Part shown: positions 56,236 to 64,000 of the stretch, piece after piece
How positions within the stretch are numbered: position 1 is the stretch's first letter
Layout: every line of letters starts with the position of its first letter
From: Winogradskyella pacifica
GTDB taxonomy: Bacteria; Bacteroidota; Bacteroidia; Flavobacteriales; Flavobacteriaceae
DNA: 64,000 bases
NCBI RefSeq assembly: GCF_013403915.1
Contig: NZ_JABFDI010000008.1
Coordinates: 113,274-177,273, forward strand
Direction of reading: 5' to 3'
The notes under the pieces: model-generated
Seen by the model: only the letters and a program-made list of their open reading frames with translations
Database searches by the model: none
What the model was told of the DNA's origin: nothing
Made by a program: the position numbers and the translations under genes

Positions 56236-56265
56236 AAAAAGAGCAACCAATTAGTTGCTCTTTTT
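56236..56265. terminator. Bidirectional intrinsic terminator
   Basis: AAAAAGAGCAAC (56236-56247) pairs perfectly with GTTGCTCTTTTT (56254-56265) around a 6-base loop. It closes the AhpD/cupredoxin unit and the convergent ssb gene. Confidence 0.9.
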
Positions 56266-56287
56266 GTGTTATCAATGAAGCTTTTAT

Positions 56288-56620
56288 TTATTTCCCTAAC
56301 ATTAACAGCTCATTACAAACCACTTCTGTAGTGTAGCGCTTTATGCCATCTTTATCTTCCCAAGACCGTGATGTTAGCTTCCCTTCTATGGCCACTTCTT
56401 TGCCTTTAGTAATATATTTCTCAATAATCTGTGCTGTTTTCCCCCAGGCAACCACATTGTGCCACTGTGTGTCTGTGATCTTTTCGCCTTGTGCATTTTT
56501 ATAACTATCGTTGGTAGCGACAGAGAATTTTGCTAAGATTTTTCCGGATTCAAAATTGGTGATTTCTGGGTCATTTCCTAAGTTACCAATCAACTGTACT
56601 TTGTTTTTAAGTGTGTTCAT
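56288..56620 (-). CDS. ssb: Short single-stranded DNA-binding protein
   Basis: 110 residues comprising the OB fold only: NKVQLIGNLGNDPEITNFESG, KFSVATNDSYKNAQG, TQWHNVVAWGKTAQIIEKYI and GKLTSRSWEDKDGIKRY. The protein ends LLMLGK, without the disordered tail and acidic tip that recruit partner proteins. It is therefore probably an accessory SSB rather than the essential one, which would be encoded elsewhere. Single gene ending at a shared terminator. Confidence 0.93.
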   Translation of the reverse strand: MNTLKNKVQLIGNLGNDPEITNFESGKILAKFSVATNDSYKNAQGEKITDTQWHNVVAWGKTAQIIEKYITKGKEVAIEGKLTSRSWEDKDGIKRYTTEVVCNELLMLGK

Positions 56621-56800
56621 AATTTCTAAATTTTAATGGTTAACAGTTAATACTATCGAGTTCTAATGTTTCGACACTACAAAGATCTGATAGCTTCCAA
56701 ATATTATTCGGTAGTTACCTACTTACATACGTTTGTAATTATTTGTTTTCGTTTGTAAATGGGTAATTGTTGATGAAACGGGGTTTTATTGTATTTTTAT

Positions 56801-56833
56801 AGTGCTTATATACGTGAGTTGTGTGTCATTTAA
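56801..56833 (+). repeat. Possible right end of a foldback repeat (copy 0)
   Basis: CTTATATACGTGAGTTGTG then TGTCATTTAAG resembles the right ends of the two foldback repeats downstream (CTTATA...CATTTGA). It lies before the first small gene of the array. Weak on its own. Confidence 0.35.
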
Positions 56834-56851
56834 GAAAAACTGAACGCTGAA

Positions 56852-57313
56852 TTGAAAAACATCAAATTTTTAATAACCAAATATTACTTTTTCGGACTGA
56901 TTTTTATTTTCGTTTTTTATGCCATTATTGGAGAAATTCCAAGTTGGTACACAATCGAAAGAGATTGGATTGAATGGATTACGACAATAATTTCGATACC
57001 ATTAATCGGAATATTAGCTTTTAAATATTTGATCAAGTATGTTGGAAAAGAAAAACAAAAATATTTCGGAATATCATTTTTTGCTCTTTTTGCTTCGTGG
57101 ATTTTAATATTATACTTTAAAGCATTAGTAATCGGAATAATAAATTCATTTGAATTTGAGCGAATACGAATTTTGGAATCGCTTGCTGGATATTCGATTT
57201 ATCAACTTTGGATTTACGGAATATTTGGAATAATTCACGGAATAATTGGTGGATATTTTTTATCGAAAGAATTGAAAAATAATGAAGAAAAAACGGCACA
57301 CAACACCGTATAA
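56852..57313 (+). CDS. Small hypothetical membrane protein (array gene 1)
   Basis: 153 residues from TTG at 56852 (MKNIKFLITKYYFFGLIFIF); no ATG alternative upstream in frame. Four hydrophobic segments (about 11-28, 42-62, 74-98, 118-138). I do not recognise the family. Very AT-rich. Its stop codon lies inside the foldback repeat that follows (57293-57432), so repeat and gene are joined as one unit. Confidence 0.65.
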   Translation: MKNIKFLITKYYFFGLIFIFVFYAIIGEIPSWYTIERDWIEWITTIISIPLIGILAFKYLIKYVGKEKQKYFGISFFALFASWILILYFKALVIGIINSFEFERIRILESLAGYSIYQLWIYGIFGIIHGIIGGYFLSKELKNNEEKTAHNTV

Positions 57314-57432
57314 AAATAATTGCGGTTTTAGTACTTAATCAAAGGTTGTTCCGTGTTTGTAACGTCTGAATTTCCTTCGGAAATTCCTCGTATACAAACC
57401 CGCAACTAATCTTATAAAAAACATTGCACACC
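57293..57432. repeat. Foldback repeat, copy 1
   Basis: TATAAAAATAATTGCGG (57309-57325) pairs with CCGCAACTAATCTTATA (57400-57416) at 14 of 17 positions. GTTTGTA (57355-57361) pairs with TACAAAC (57393-57399), and GAATTTCC (57368-57375) with GGAAATTC (57379-57386). The whole forms one nested hairpin of about 110 bases. Copy 2 shares the left 60 bases almost exactly. Confidence 0.82.
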
Positions 57433-57434
57433 AT

Positions 57435-57962
57435 TTGAGACGAACCAAAATACATACATCTAAAAAACTAGAGAAATTAGTTAAAAAGCTTATCACAACT
57501 GACCAAAATACGGATTCTGGAATTCTTGGAAAGTGGAACGCTACAGTATTTTATGTTGACAGAAAAAAATGCTGGTTAATCACAAACGGACTGACCAAAT
57601 ACAATGTAATTCTGACTGATATAAAATCATCTGACCTGATTAAAATTGAACAAATTTTTAAAGATGCTCTTTTAAGCCAGTTAATTTATGACGGAATAAT
57701 AACGAATTTTGAAAATCTGAATTCAATTATTGGCAGAATTGATTTTCTGCCGACTAATAATGACCGAAGTACTACTGGTTTTCAAAATCATAATTTAGAA
57801 TCCTTGGACTGGTGGAAACGTGAGTTTGGCAATTTAGAAAATATGCCTATTAAAGATTTGACCAATCGACTGAATACAAGTTCAATTCACATTGGAAAAG
57901 GAAGAAAAATGTCTGATTATACAAATCCGATTGAAGAAATAAAAAAAATACTAACTGAATAA
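57435..57962 (+). CDS. DUF6933-like protein (array gene 2)
   Basis: 175 residues from TTG at 57435, which sits in the CATTTGA end of foldback copy 1; no ATG is available upstream. Segment LGKWNATVFYVDRKKCWLIT followed by TKYNVILTDIKSSDLIKIEQIF resembles the DUF6933 pattern (short strand, Lys/Arg-rich loop, strand, then helix). Function unknown. Foldback copy 2 begins 2 bases after its stop. Gene plus repeat looks like one cassette. Confidence 0.62.
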   Translation: MRRTKIHTSKKLEKLVKKLITTDQNTDSGILGKWNATVFYVDRKKCWLITNGLTKYNVILTDIKSSDLIKIEQIFKDALLSQLIYDGIITNFENLNSIIGRIDFLPTNNDRSTTGFQNHNLESLDWWKREFGNLENMPIKDLTNRLNTSSIHIGKGRKMSDYTNPIEEIKKILTE

Positions 57963-57964
57963 AA

Positions 57965-58110
57965 ACGGTAGACAACAATGTATAAAAATAATTGCGATTT
58001 AGTACTTAATCAAAGGGCGTAACGTGTTTGTAACATCTGATTTTACTGCGAAAAATTCTCGTACGTAAACCCAAAACTATTCTTATACAAAACTGCTGTA
58101 ACGCATTTGA
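57965..58110. repeat. Foldback repeat, copy 2
   Basis: Begins ACGGTAGACAACAATG, then TATAAAAATAATTGCG (57981-57996), with right arm CCAAAACTATTCTTATA (58071-58087). The inner GTTTGTAAC faces TACGTAAAC and the apex is TTTT-actgcg-AAAA, a different sequence from copy 1 but still a hairpin. Ends CATTTGA as copy 1 does. Confidence 0.8.
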
Positions 58111-58158
58111 CTGAAACGAAAAAACAACCTTAAATCTCACGGAAATCATAATTTGAAT

Positions 58159-58521
58159 ATGAAAAAAATTAAATTGACACGTGAAAGCGTCGCGCTGGAG
58201 GATGATATTGATGCACCTCATTTTTTGGAAATTGAAATAGAACCAAATTGGACAATAACTGAAATTTTAAAATATATTTTTAATATTAATTATCTGCCGA
58301 AAGTAAGTGGTAGAAAAGCAACTTGGAGCGTAGCTATTAATGAACCAATAGCCGTTTTGACACAACAAAACCCCAAAGAACCATTACTGATTTGCCTTCC
58401 TGATTATCCTTATCATGGAATGAGCGGTTTCGTTGAATTTGACCATATTCACTTTAACTATCACGAACAGAAAAAAGCGAGTGAAGTATTTGAGGTTTTA
58501 TCAAGATTTAGATTAAAATAA
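58159..58521 (+). CDS. Small hypothetical protein (array gene 3)
   Basis: 120 residues from the ATG at 58159; a TTG two codons earlier is possible. Soluble, with EIEPNWTITEILKYIFNINYLP and a central KATWSVAINEPIAVLTQQ. No family recognised; size and sequence type would suit an immunity or anti-toxin-like protein, but nothing proves that. Foldback copy 2 ends about 50 bases upstream. No third foldback was found after it. Confidence 0.65.
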   Translation: MKKIKLTRESVALEDDIDAPHFLEIEIEPNWTITEILKYIFNINYLPKVSGRKATWSVAINEPIAVLTQQNPKEPLLICLPDYPYHGMSGFVEFDHIHFNYHEQKKASEVFEVLSRFRLK

Positions 58522-58806
58522 AAAAGCATCAAAACAAAGTTCTGTGGCAAAAAAAGTAAAATCGCATTAATTTTTCACTAAAGTACTTTTATAGTTTACA
58601 CCATATATTAACCTTACTCCTCTACTTTATCCTTTCTTACCTCTGTTTAAATTTAGTGCACTGTAAACTTGAGTCATATAATTTATTGCCAATTCTAATC
58701 TACGCACAAAATTCTTCACAAATTTTTTCATACGTTTTTATTTGCTAACTTTAATACTTAAACACGATAGACATAATAAGAATAAAACGAAAACAACACA
58801 TTTGCG

Positions 58807-59277
58807 ATGTGGGAAATAGACACCCTTTTAAAAAGTAGTATTGAACTTATTAGCGACTCTAAACTGAATCCTGAACTAAAAAAACACATAGTATGGAATT
58901 TGGAGAATATACCAGAAGTGTATGAATTTGATGCCGGAAATTTTATAAAAAGTGAATTGGATAGCAGCTTTACCTATAAAAAAATGAATCCGTATGGTTT
59001 AGGATATCTAATTATAAACGAAGCAAAAAACAATAACAAGAACCACTTAATTTATGATTGGTCGGCTTTTTTATTAAATTTCTGGAGTGAGTATTTTTCA
59101 AATATTGACACATTAGAACATATAAAATTGAATTATTTAGAGCATATAAAAGACATTTTTTCCAAATACGATTTTACTGATTACGAACCAATTCACACTA
59201 CATTAACTATTTACAATAATGGCAACAAATGGTTTAGCGAAGAACAAAATAATTTGATTAAATGGTACTGCAATTAA
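58807..59277 (+). CDS. Hypothetical protein (array region)
   Basis: 156 residues, soluble and largely helical: MWEIDTLLKSSIELISDSKLN, YDWSAFLLNFWSEYFSNIDTL. Rich in Asn, Lys and Ile, reflecting low GC. No family recognised. It is flanked by 285 AT-rich bases upstream (58522-58806) and 212 downstream (59278-59489) in which I see no gene, repeat or clear promoter. The 5' flank ACACATTTGCG resembles the CATTTGA ends of the foldback repeats only weakly. Confidence 0.62.
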   Translation: MWEIDTLLKSSIELISDSKLNPELKKHIVWNLENIPEVYEFDAGNFIKSELDSSFTYKKMNPYGLGYLIINEAKNNNKNHLIYDWSAFLLNFWSEYFSNIDTLEHIKLNYLEHIKDIFSKYDFTDYEPIHTTLTIYNNGNKWFSEEQNNLIKWYCN

Positions 59278-59489
59278 TTACTAAATACAAAATGACAAAA
59301 TATGTATTAACAATACTCTAATTATCTACCTCATTTGCATTTAGCCCGTCCATTGAAATAGCTAAACTTACTGGACTTTAGCAAATTTGCACATAATAAG
59401 CTATCATCAATTTATTCACTAAATTTAGTATAAAATTCACCCGAAATAATTTGAAAATAAAATCATAACACGTCATAAACTTTAGAATC

Positions 59490-60200
59490 ATGAAAAACAT
59501 AATAGTATTACTCATTTGCACATTAATCTCTTTCGGAGTTGAAGCTCAAAGTATCGTTGGCGCTTGGGAAAACTACAGCACTTCAGAAAGTGGAGACCAG
59601 TTAAAAACCGTGGTTATTTTTACTGAGGGCTATCAAGTACTAACCACGTATAATGCGACCACCGGAACGTTTATTCATAGCAACGGCGGATCGTGGATTC
59701 TAAAAGGAGATATGTTAGCCAAAAAAACAGAATTCGACACCGATAACTCTGAAGTCGTTGGTACCGAAGTAAGCTTTAAAATTAATATTACCGATAATAC
59801 ATTAGAAATCCCTGATAGCAAGTTAAAATTTAATCGAATAGACAATGGTGCTCCAGGAAAATTACAAGGAGCGTGGTTAATGTCTGGCAGAGTAAGAGAT
59901 GGAAAAACAGAAACACGCGATACCAGTAGACCGAGAAAAACAATGAAAATAGTATCTGGCACACGTTTTCAATGGATTGCTTACAACACCGAAACCAAAC
60001 AATTTATGGGCACAGGAGGCGGAACGTACACCACCATAAACGGAGTGTATACAGAAAACATTGAGTTCTTCTCAAAAGATGATTCTAGAGTCGGCATGTC
60101 TTTAGAGTTTAACTTTAAGCTTTTAGATGGTGAATGGATTCACACTGGGTTTTCGAGCAAAGGAGATCCTATACACGAAATTTGGAGCTTAAGATCTTAA
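59490..60200 (+). CDS. Secreted protein with duplicated lipocalin-like domain
   Basis: 236 residues with signal peptide (about 1-19, ending GVEAQ). The mature part is an internal duplication: IVGAWENYSTSESGDQL...VIFTEGYQVLTTYNATTG, and LQGAWLMSGRVRDGKTE...KIVSGTRFQWIAYNTETKQ. Each half is about 100 residues and has the GxW start of lipocalin-like folds. Probably a periplasmic ligand-binding protein; ligand unknown. Similar proteins are often annotated only as membrane or secreted protein in flavobacteria. Confidence 0.78.
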   Translation: MKNIIVLLICTLISFGVEAQSIVGAWENYSTSESGDQLKTVVIFTEGYQVLTTYNATTGTFIHSNGGSWILKGDMLAKKTEFDTDNSEVVGTEVSFKINITDNTLEIPDSKLKFNRIDNGAPGKLQGAWLMSGRVRDGKTETRDTSRPRKTMKIVSGTRFQWIAYNTETKQFMGTGGGTYTTINGVYTENIEFFSKDDSRVGMSLEFNFKLLDGEWIHTGFSSKGDPIHEIWSLRS

Positions 60201-60325
60201 TAAGACAACACAGATAGCCTTCTATTATGTTCTTCTTCTTTATAAATTGACAGAACTAACATTTATTTTTATAATTTAGTAAATCATTAATCAATCTTGG
60301 ATCCCTAAAATCTAAAATAATACTC

Positions 60326-60592
60326 ATGAAAAATAATTTATCAAATATAAAAGCAGAACTAGAAAACTATGCTAGCGAATCTAATCTCACAGAGCTACAA
60401 GTAGTTGACAAACTAAAAACCTATTACTTCAACAAAAAAGTAAATGACAATTTAAAACTCTATAAAAAAGGACAGAAGAAAGTAAGTGACATCACCAAAG
60501 ACTTAAAAATATCTCCACGAAAGTTTTATGCTATTCTAGAAAAGAAAAATATCAATCACACCAAATACAATAAAAATAAAGACGCAGAGTAA
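60326..60592 (+). CDS. Small putative DNA-binding protein
   Basis: 88 residues, basic and helical. The C-terminal half SDITKDLKISPRKFYAILEKKNINH has the spacing of a helix-turn-helix (KKVSDITKDL, turn, SPRKFYAIL). No family named. It is followed after 37 bases by the spermidine-synthase-like gene. A role as a small regulator is inferred. Confidence 0.6.
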   Translation: MKNNLSNIKAELENYASESNLTELQVVDKLKTYYFNKKVNDNLKLYKKGQKKVSDITKDLKISPRKFYAILEKKNINHTKYNKNKDAE

Positions 60593-60629
60593 ATCGTAAC
60601 GCAACGAAATAAAACTACCTTTAGTAACT

Positions 60630-61274
60630 ATGAAGCAACTGCTCAGTTACATTTATCCTGTCACAAAAACTATTGAATCTAAGTACAGCGGAAAACTAGA
60701 AATTACGTGGTATAATGGCAAAAAGCATCTCAATTCAGAAAATGCCAATTACAGTTACGGTTCTTTACAGCGTATTCTAAAATATGGATTAGAAAAAACG
60801 GAACTCGCTAACGTAAAGTCTATTTTAGTTTTAGGTATGGGAGGCGGAAGCGTTATAAAAACACTTCGAACAGATTTTAATTACAATAACACTATTGAAG
60901 CTGTTGAATTAGATCCTGTTATTATAGACATCGCCAAATCAGAATTTGGAATCATTGAAGACCAACATTTAAAAATTCATTGTGCAGATGCTTTTACATT
61001 TGTAAAGACAAATACCACAACATTTGATCTCATCATCGTAGATCTTTACATCGATCTTTCCGTGCCAGATAAATTTCTAAGTACGGAATTTTGGGATAAC
61101 GTTCTCAACTCAAAATCGTCAAAAGGGACATTACTTTTTAATGCTTCAGTAAAAGAATCAGACATGGTTAAAGTTGAAAACTTAGTAGACTACTTAAAAA
61201 CAAAAGTCTATAAAGTAGACATATACAAAAAAGTAAACAACACTAATACCATTATCATTACCAGTTCTTTATAA
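60630..61274 (+). CDS. Spermidine-synthase-like SAM-dependent protein
   Basis: 214 residues in a Rossmann-like methyltransferase fold. SILVLGMGGGSVIKTLRT is the glycine-rich loop, TIEAVELDPVIIDIAKSEFG carries the acidic ribose contact, and FDLIIVDLYID is the next strand. It lacks most of the polyamine-binding N-terminal domain of true spermidine synthases, so the reaction is uncertain. TACCTTTA at 60616-60623 may be its promoter. Confidence 0.82.
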   Translation: MKQLLSYIYPVTKTIESKYSGKLEITWYNGKKHLNSENANYSYGSLQRILKYGLEKTELANVKSILVLGMGGGSVIKTLRTDFNYNNTIEAVELDPVIIDIAKSEFGIIEDQHLKIHCADAFTFVKTNTTTFDLIIVDLYIDLSVPDKFLSTEFWDNVLNSKSSKGTLLFNASVKESDMVKVENLVDYLKTKVYKVDIYKKVNNTNTIIITSSL

Positions 61275-61314
61275 CATTATAATTTAGTATATTGTAAGTA
61301 CTTAATTTGAAGTT

Positions 61315-61665
61315 ATGCGAAAAAAATGTCCAGAATGTGGTGACGTCATCGTTGGTAGAGTAGATAAAAAATACTGCAGTGATGGCTGTAGAAATACGCA
61401 AAACAACAGGTTAAATAAAGATTCTAAAAATCTCATTAGAAACACCAATAACCGATTACGAAAAAATTACAGAATTCTAGAAGCGCTCAATCCCAACAAG
61501 AAGATGAAATGCTCTAGAGCAAAACTAGTAGAGAAAGGCTTCGATTTTAATTATTTTACAAGCACGTATACGACCAAAGCAGGCACCATTTATTATTTTG
61601 TGTACGACCAAGGGTATTTACCTTTAGAGGGAGAGTATTATGCTTTGGTAAAACGCGATGATTGA
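61315..61665 (+). CDS. Small zinc-ribbon protein
   Basis: 116 residues. Cys5, Cys8, Cys21 and Cys25 (RKKCPECGDVIVG, KKYCSDGCRNTQ) form an N-terminal zinc ribbon. A basic helix follows, then a C-terminal domain (KLVEKGFDFNYFTSTYTTKAGTIYYFVYDQG). Probably nucleic-acid-binding; unnamed but typical of flavobacteria. Convergent with the CBS gene, with an 8-base gap. Confidence 0.78.
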   Translation: MRKKCPECGDVIVGRVDKKYCSDGCRNTQNNRLNKDSKNLIRNTNNRLRKNYRILEALNPNKKMKCSRAKLVEKGFDFNYFTSTYTTKAGTIYYFVYDQGYLPLEGEYYALVKRDD

Positions 61666-61673
61666 TAGCGTAA

Positions 61674-62159
61674 TTAAGACCCTCGCTTCGTTGTACTATT
61701 CCAATTTTCGCCTTTAAGCTCTAACGCTGCAATTAAAATATCTTTCTGGCTAATTTGTCCAATGAGTTTTCCGTTTTCAACAATAGGAAAACGTCGTCTC
61801 TTAGATTGTAAAAACTTGTTGGCCGCATCAAACACATCCATGTTACCATCAATGGTTTCAACATCTCTTACCATACGTAATTCCACATTATCATGCGCTA
61901 AAGGCATATTATAATACCTGCTTTCACTAAGTTGTTTTAAACAATCTCCTTCAGAAATAATACCTATTAATTCTTGTTTATCATTAACCACAGGACCACC
62001 AGAAATCTTATGTCTAATTAAAGCCTCAACAACCTCTTGTACGGTTTGCTCTGGCCTAAACGTTATGAGTTTTGTACTCATATAATCCTTCACTTTTAAT
62101 TGCGTAGGCTCATTAGCATTTTGCTGCTTACGAGCTCCTTGAAAACTTTTTATAGCCAT
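61674..62159 (-). CDS. CBS-domain protein
   Basis: 161 residues with two CBS motifs: VKDYMSTKLITFRPEQTVQEV...KISGGPVVNDKQELIGIISEGD, and MVRDVETIDGNMDVFDAANKFL...RRFPIVENGKLIGQISQKDIL. Stand-alone CBS pairs bind adenine nucleotides and sense energy state. Partner unknown. Divergent from the SDR-type gene. Confidence 0.93.
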   Translation of the reverse strand: MAIKSFQGARKQQNANEPTQLKVKDYMSTKLITFRPEQTVQEVVEALIRHKISGGPVVNDKQELIGIISEGDCLKQLSESRYYNMPLAHDNVELRMVRDVETIDGNMDVFDAANKFLQSKRRRFPIVENGKLIGQISQKDILIAALELKGENWNSTTKRGS

Positions 62160-62276
62160 AACGTTTTGATTTTAAGATTAGAGTTAATCTTAAAATTACT
62201 GAAAATTAACCATTTAAAAAAATCAAAAAGGTAAAGGCTATATATTCCGTATTTTTAACCCTAATAATTATTTATC

Positions 62277-63086
62277 TTGAAAACACAAATAAACATCATG
62301 GGTTGCGGTTGGCTAGGTCTGTCTTTGGCTAAAGAATTAATTAAAGATAATTATACCGTTAACGGCACTACAACCACTAAAGAGAAGTTACAAGTATTAG
62401 AGACTCATCATATAAATCCGTTTTTAATTACTTTAAGTGAAACGGTAATTTCAGGTTCTTATTCTGAATTTTTAACAGGAAGTGATACGGTAATTATTAA
62501 TATTCCACCAGGGCTAAGAAAAGATCCTACTAAAAATCATGTTGCAGAAATACGCCTTTTAATGCACCAAATTGAAGCACATGCTATAAAGAACGTATTA
62601 TATATAAGTTCTACTTCAGTATTTGAAAATGAAGACGACATTCCTATAATTACAGCTGCAACAACACCAAATGCCACGTCAGATAGTGGCAAACAACTGA
62701 TTGAGATTGAACACATGCTTCAAGCCAATTCAAATTTTAATACCACAATTTTACGGTTTGGCGGTTTGGTAGGCGACGAGCGTCATCCTGCTAAATTTTT
62801 ATCAGTAAAAACTCATGTTTCAGACCCCGAAGCGCCCGTTAACTTAATTCACAAAACCGATGCTATTGGTATTATAATGGCGATTCTAAAAAATGGCCTT
62901 TGGAACGTGGTCTTAAACGCAGCGTATCCTGCACATCCTAATAAAAAGGATTATTATATAGAACAATGCGAACGCAAGAACTTAACACCCCCAAGTTTTA
63001 ATGGTGTAGAAAAAAGTAAAGGAAAAATTATAGAATCTAAATTAGTGGTACAACTTTTGAATTACACCTTTAAAGTAGCACCATAG
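62277..63086 (+). CDS. SDR-type NAD(P)-binding protein (YeeZ-like)
   Basis: 269 residues from TTG at 62277; no in-frame ATG precedes the Rossmann motif MGCGWLGLSLAKELIKDNY. Later motifs VLYISSTSVFENEDDIP (catalytic Ser/Thr region), ILRFGGLVGDERHP and NLIHKTDAIGIIMAIL match the atypical extended SDR/epimerase family. The active-site Tyr-x-x-x-Lys of classical epimerases is not clear, as in YeeZ-like proteins. Substrate unknown. Confidence 0.85.
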   Translation: MKTQINIMGCGWLGLSLAKELIKDNYTVNGTTTTKEKLQVLETHHINPFLITLSETVISGSYSEFLTGSDTVIINIPPGLRKDPTKNHVAEIRLLMHQIEAHAIKNVLYISSTSVFENEDDIPIITAATTPNATSDSGKQLIEIEHMLQANSNFNTTILRFGGLVGDERHPAKFLSVKTHVSDPEAPVNLIHKTDAIGIIMAILKNGLWNVVLNAAYPAHPNKKDYYIEQCERKNLTPPSFNGVEKSKGKIIESKLVVQLLNYTFKVAP

Positions 63087-63180
63087 AAATTAATAGATTT
63101 TTAAGACCATTTCTGTTTAATTTTTATAGATTTAGCACTTTAAAGTTAAAATTATTCAAGAACAATAAACTAAAGAACAA

Positions 63181-63897
63181 ATGAAGACGATTACAATTGC
63201 AATTCTTATGTTATTCTCAGTAAGTATGTTTGCACAAACTAATACAGAGTTAAAAAAACATTTTGAAGCGTATTATGCCCAAATGAAAAAGCAAGGTGAT
63301 AAGCAAGGAGTAATTAATGCGATGACGCATCTCGATGTTTTAGAACCTTCTATTGCGCGCAAAGATACGTTAGCATACATCTACCTTTCTGAAGGGCAAT
63401 ATATGCAAGCTTTAAACACAATTGGTGTAGAAAAAAATGCAACTGATTCTGATATGAATGTTGAAGTAAAGGCTTTGGCATTAAAAAATCTTAATCAAAC
63501 AAAAATGGCTTTAGAACATTTTGAAGTGCTTTACCAACGCACACCAAATGCTTATTTAGCTTATGAATTGGCTGACATGAAAATTCAAATGAATGATTTG
63601 ACTGGAGCACGATTAAACATAGACTATGCTTTGGCTAACGCTACAGACGATATGAAACGTGCTTTCTACGAAAAGCAACAACCTTATGAAACGTCTTTGA
63701 AAGCCGCTTTAATGTACTTAAAAGGACTTTTAAGATTTACGGAAAACAAAACTGCTAATATTGATGAAGCCTTAAAATTAATGAACGATGCATTGGCCAT
63801 TGATCCTAATTTTAATTTAGCAAAAATTAGTAGAGAAGCTTTAGAGGCTCAGAAAGCGCAACGTGCACAAGAAGCTGCAACTCAGAAAAAAGGTTAA
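63181..63897 (+). CDS. Secreted TPR-like repeat protein
   Basis: 238 residues with signal peptide (MKTITIAILMLFSVSMFAQ). Helical repeat pairs of TPR type follow, for example YIYLSEGQYMQALNTIGVEK, ALALKNLNQTKMALEHFEVLYQ and EALKLMNDALAIDPNFNLAK. The C-terminal tail is a Gln/Ala/Arg-rich helix. A scaffold role in the periplasm is inferred. It ends at a strong terminator. Confidence 0.85.
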   Translation: MKTITIAILMLFSVSMFAQTNTELKKHFEAYYAQMKKQGDKQGVINAMTHLDVLEPSIARKDTLAYIYLSEGQYMQALNTIGVEKNATDSDMNVEVKALALKNLNQTKMALEHFEVLYQRTPNAYLAYELADMKIQMNDLTGARLNIDYALANATDDMKRAFYEKQQPYETSLKAALMYLKGLLRFTENKTANIDEALKLMNDALAIDPNFNLAKISREALEAQKAQRAQEAATQKKG

Positions 63898-63921
63898 GCC
63901 GGATCTCTCTTTTGATATAAT

Positions 63922-63963
63922 AAAAAAGAGGTCGTCTAAAAACAATTTAGGCGACCTTTTAAT
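63922..63963 (+). terminator. Intrinsic terminator
   Basis: AGGTCGTCTAAA (63929-63940) pairs with TTTAGGCGACCT (63946-63957) with one G-T wobble, preceded by A and followed by T residues, 25 bases past the TPR gene. Confidence 0.85.
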
Positions 63964-64000
63964 TTTTAATCATGTTGGTTTTATTGTTAAGATACTTGAT

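Noticed and set aside
57293..58110. Foldback repeats as classical integron attC sites
   Set aside because: I could not find the RYYYAAC and GTTRRRY core pairs at the ends, and no integrase gene is in the window. A different cassette mechanism is left open as a finding.

Overview
The window is a low-GC chromosomal stretch of a marine-type Flavobacteriaceae bacterium (phylum Bacteroidota). The evidence is consistent across the window: TonB-dependent receptors, PorZ and C-terminal sorting domains of the type IX secretion system (T9SS), RecO beside PorZ, a yicC-gmk-nadD block, clade-restricted families (DUF6646-like and THC0290_0291-like proteins), frequent TTG starts without Shine-Dalgarno sites, and promoters of the Bacteroidota form TAnnTTTG. 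No rRNA, tRNA, transposase, integrase, prophage or CRISPR array was seen, and the species cannot be named from the sequence.

Layout. 0-3.2 kb: the 3' end of a DnaE-type polymerase gene, dinB, and a ParE/RelE-type toxin-antitoxin pair. 3.2-10 kb: an M61 peptidase, an XRE/DUF2975 pair, a DUF2007-like protein, and a MocR-type regulator divergent from a TonB-dependent receptor. 10-15 kb: an NfeD/flotillin operon, a small membrane protein, a JmjC-like cupin and a small outer-membrane protein, with several dispersed repeats. 15-30 kb: recX, a 2161-residue T9SS-exported surface protein, and the run porZ-recO-TonB receptor, then gdhA. 30-44 kb: mostly housekeeping genes (transsulfuration enzyme, Na+/H+ antiporter, transporters, thioesterase, yicC-gmk-nadD, yraN, LD-carboxypeptidase, metG). 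44.2-46 kb: a very AT-rich two-gene cassette (DUF488 plus an unknown partner). 46-54 kb: lipocalin-like and OmpA-type lipoproteins, tex, a deacetylase-like enzyme, ferritin, a cupin-like lipoprotein, a 58-residue Cys-rich protein and a T9SS metalloprotease. 54-56.6 kb: an AraC regulator followed by two promoters that share an upstream box, an AhpD-like protein, a cupredoxin-like protein and a short SSB. 56.8-59.3 kb: an accessory array of small unknown genes, two of them followed by related foldback repeats. 59.3-64 kb: a secreted lipocalin-like duplication, small unknowns, a spermidine-synthase-like protein, a CBS protein, an SDR-type protein and a TPR protein.

How genes may work together. 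DnaE/DinB would act in translesion synthesis, and RecX and RecO in recombination. PorZ belongs to the secretion route that exports the two T9SS-tagged proteins found here. NfeD and flotillin form a membrane-microdomain pair. The AraC regulator, AhpD-like protein and cupredoxin-like protein look like one stress-response locus, supported by the shared box at identical spacing.

The best candidates for something undescribed are the DUF488 two-gene cassette, the foldback-repeat gene array at 56.8-58.5 kb, the AraC-linked box, and a textbook terminator inside the start of a coding region at 12.5 kb.
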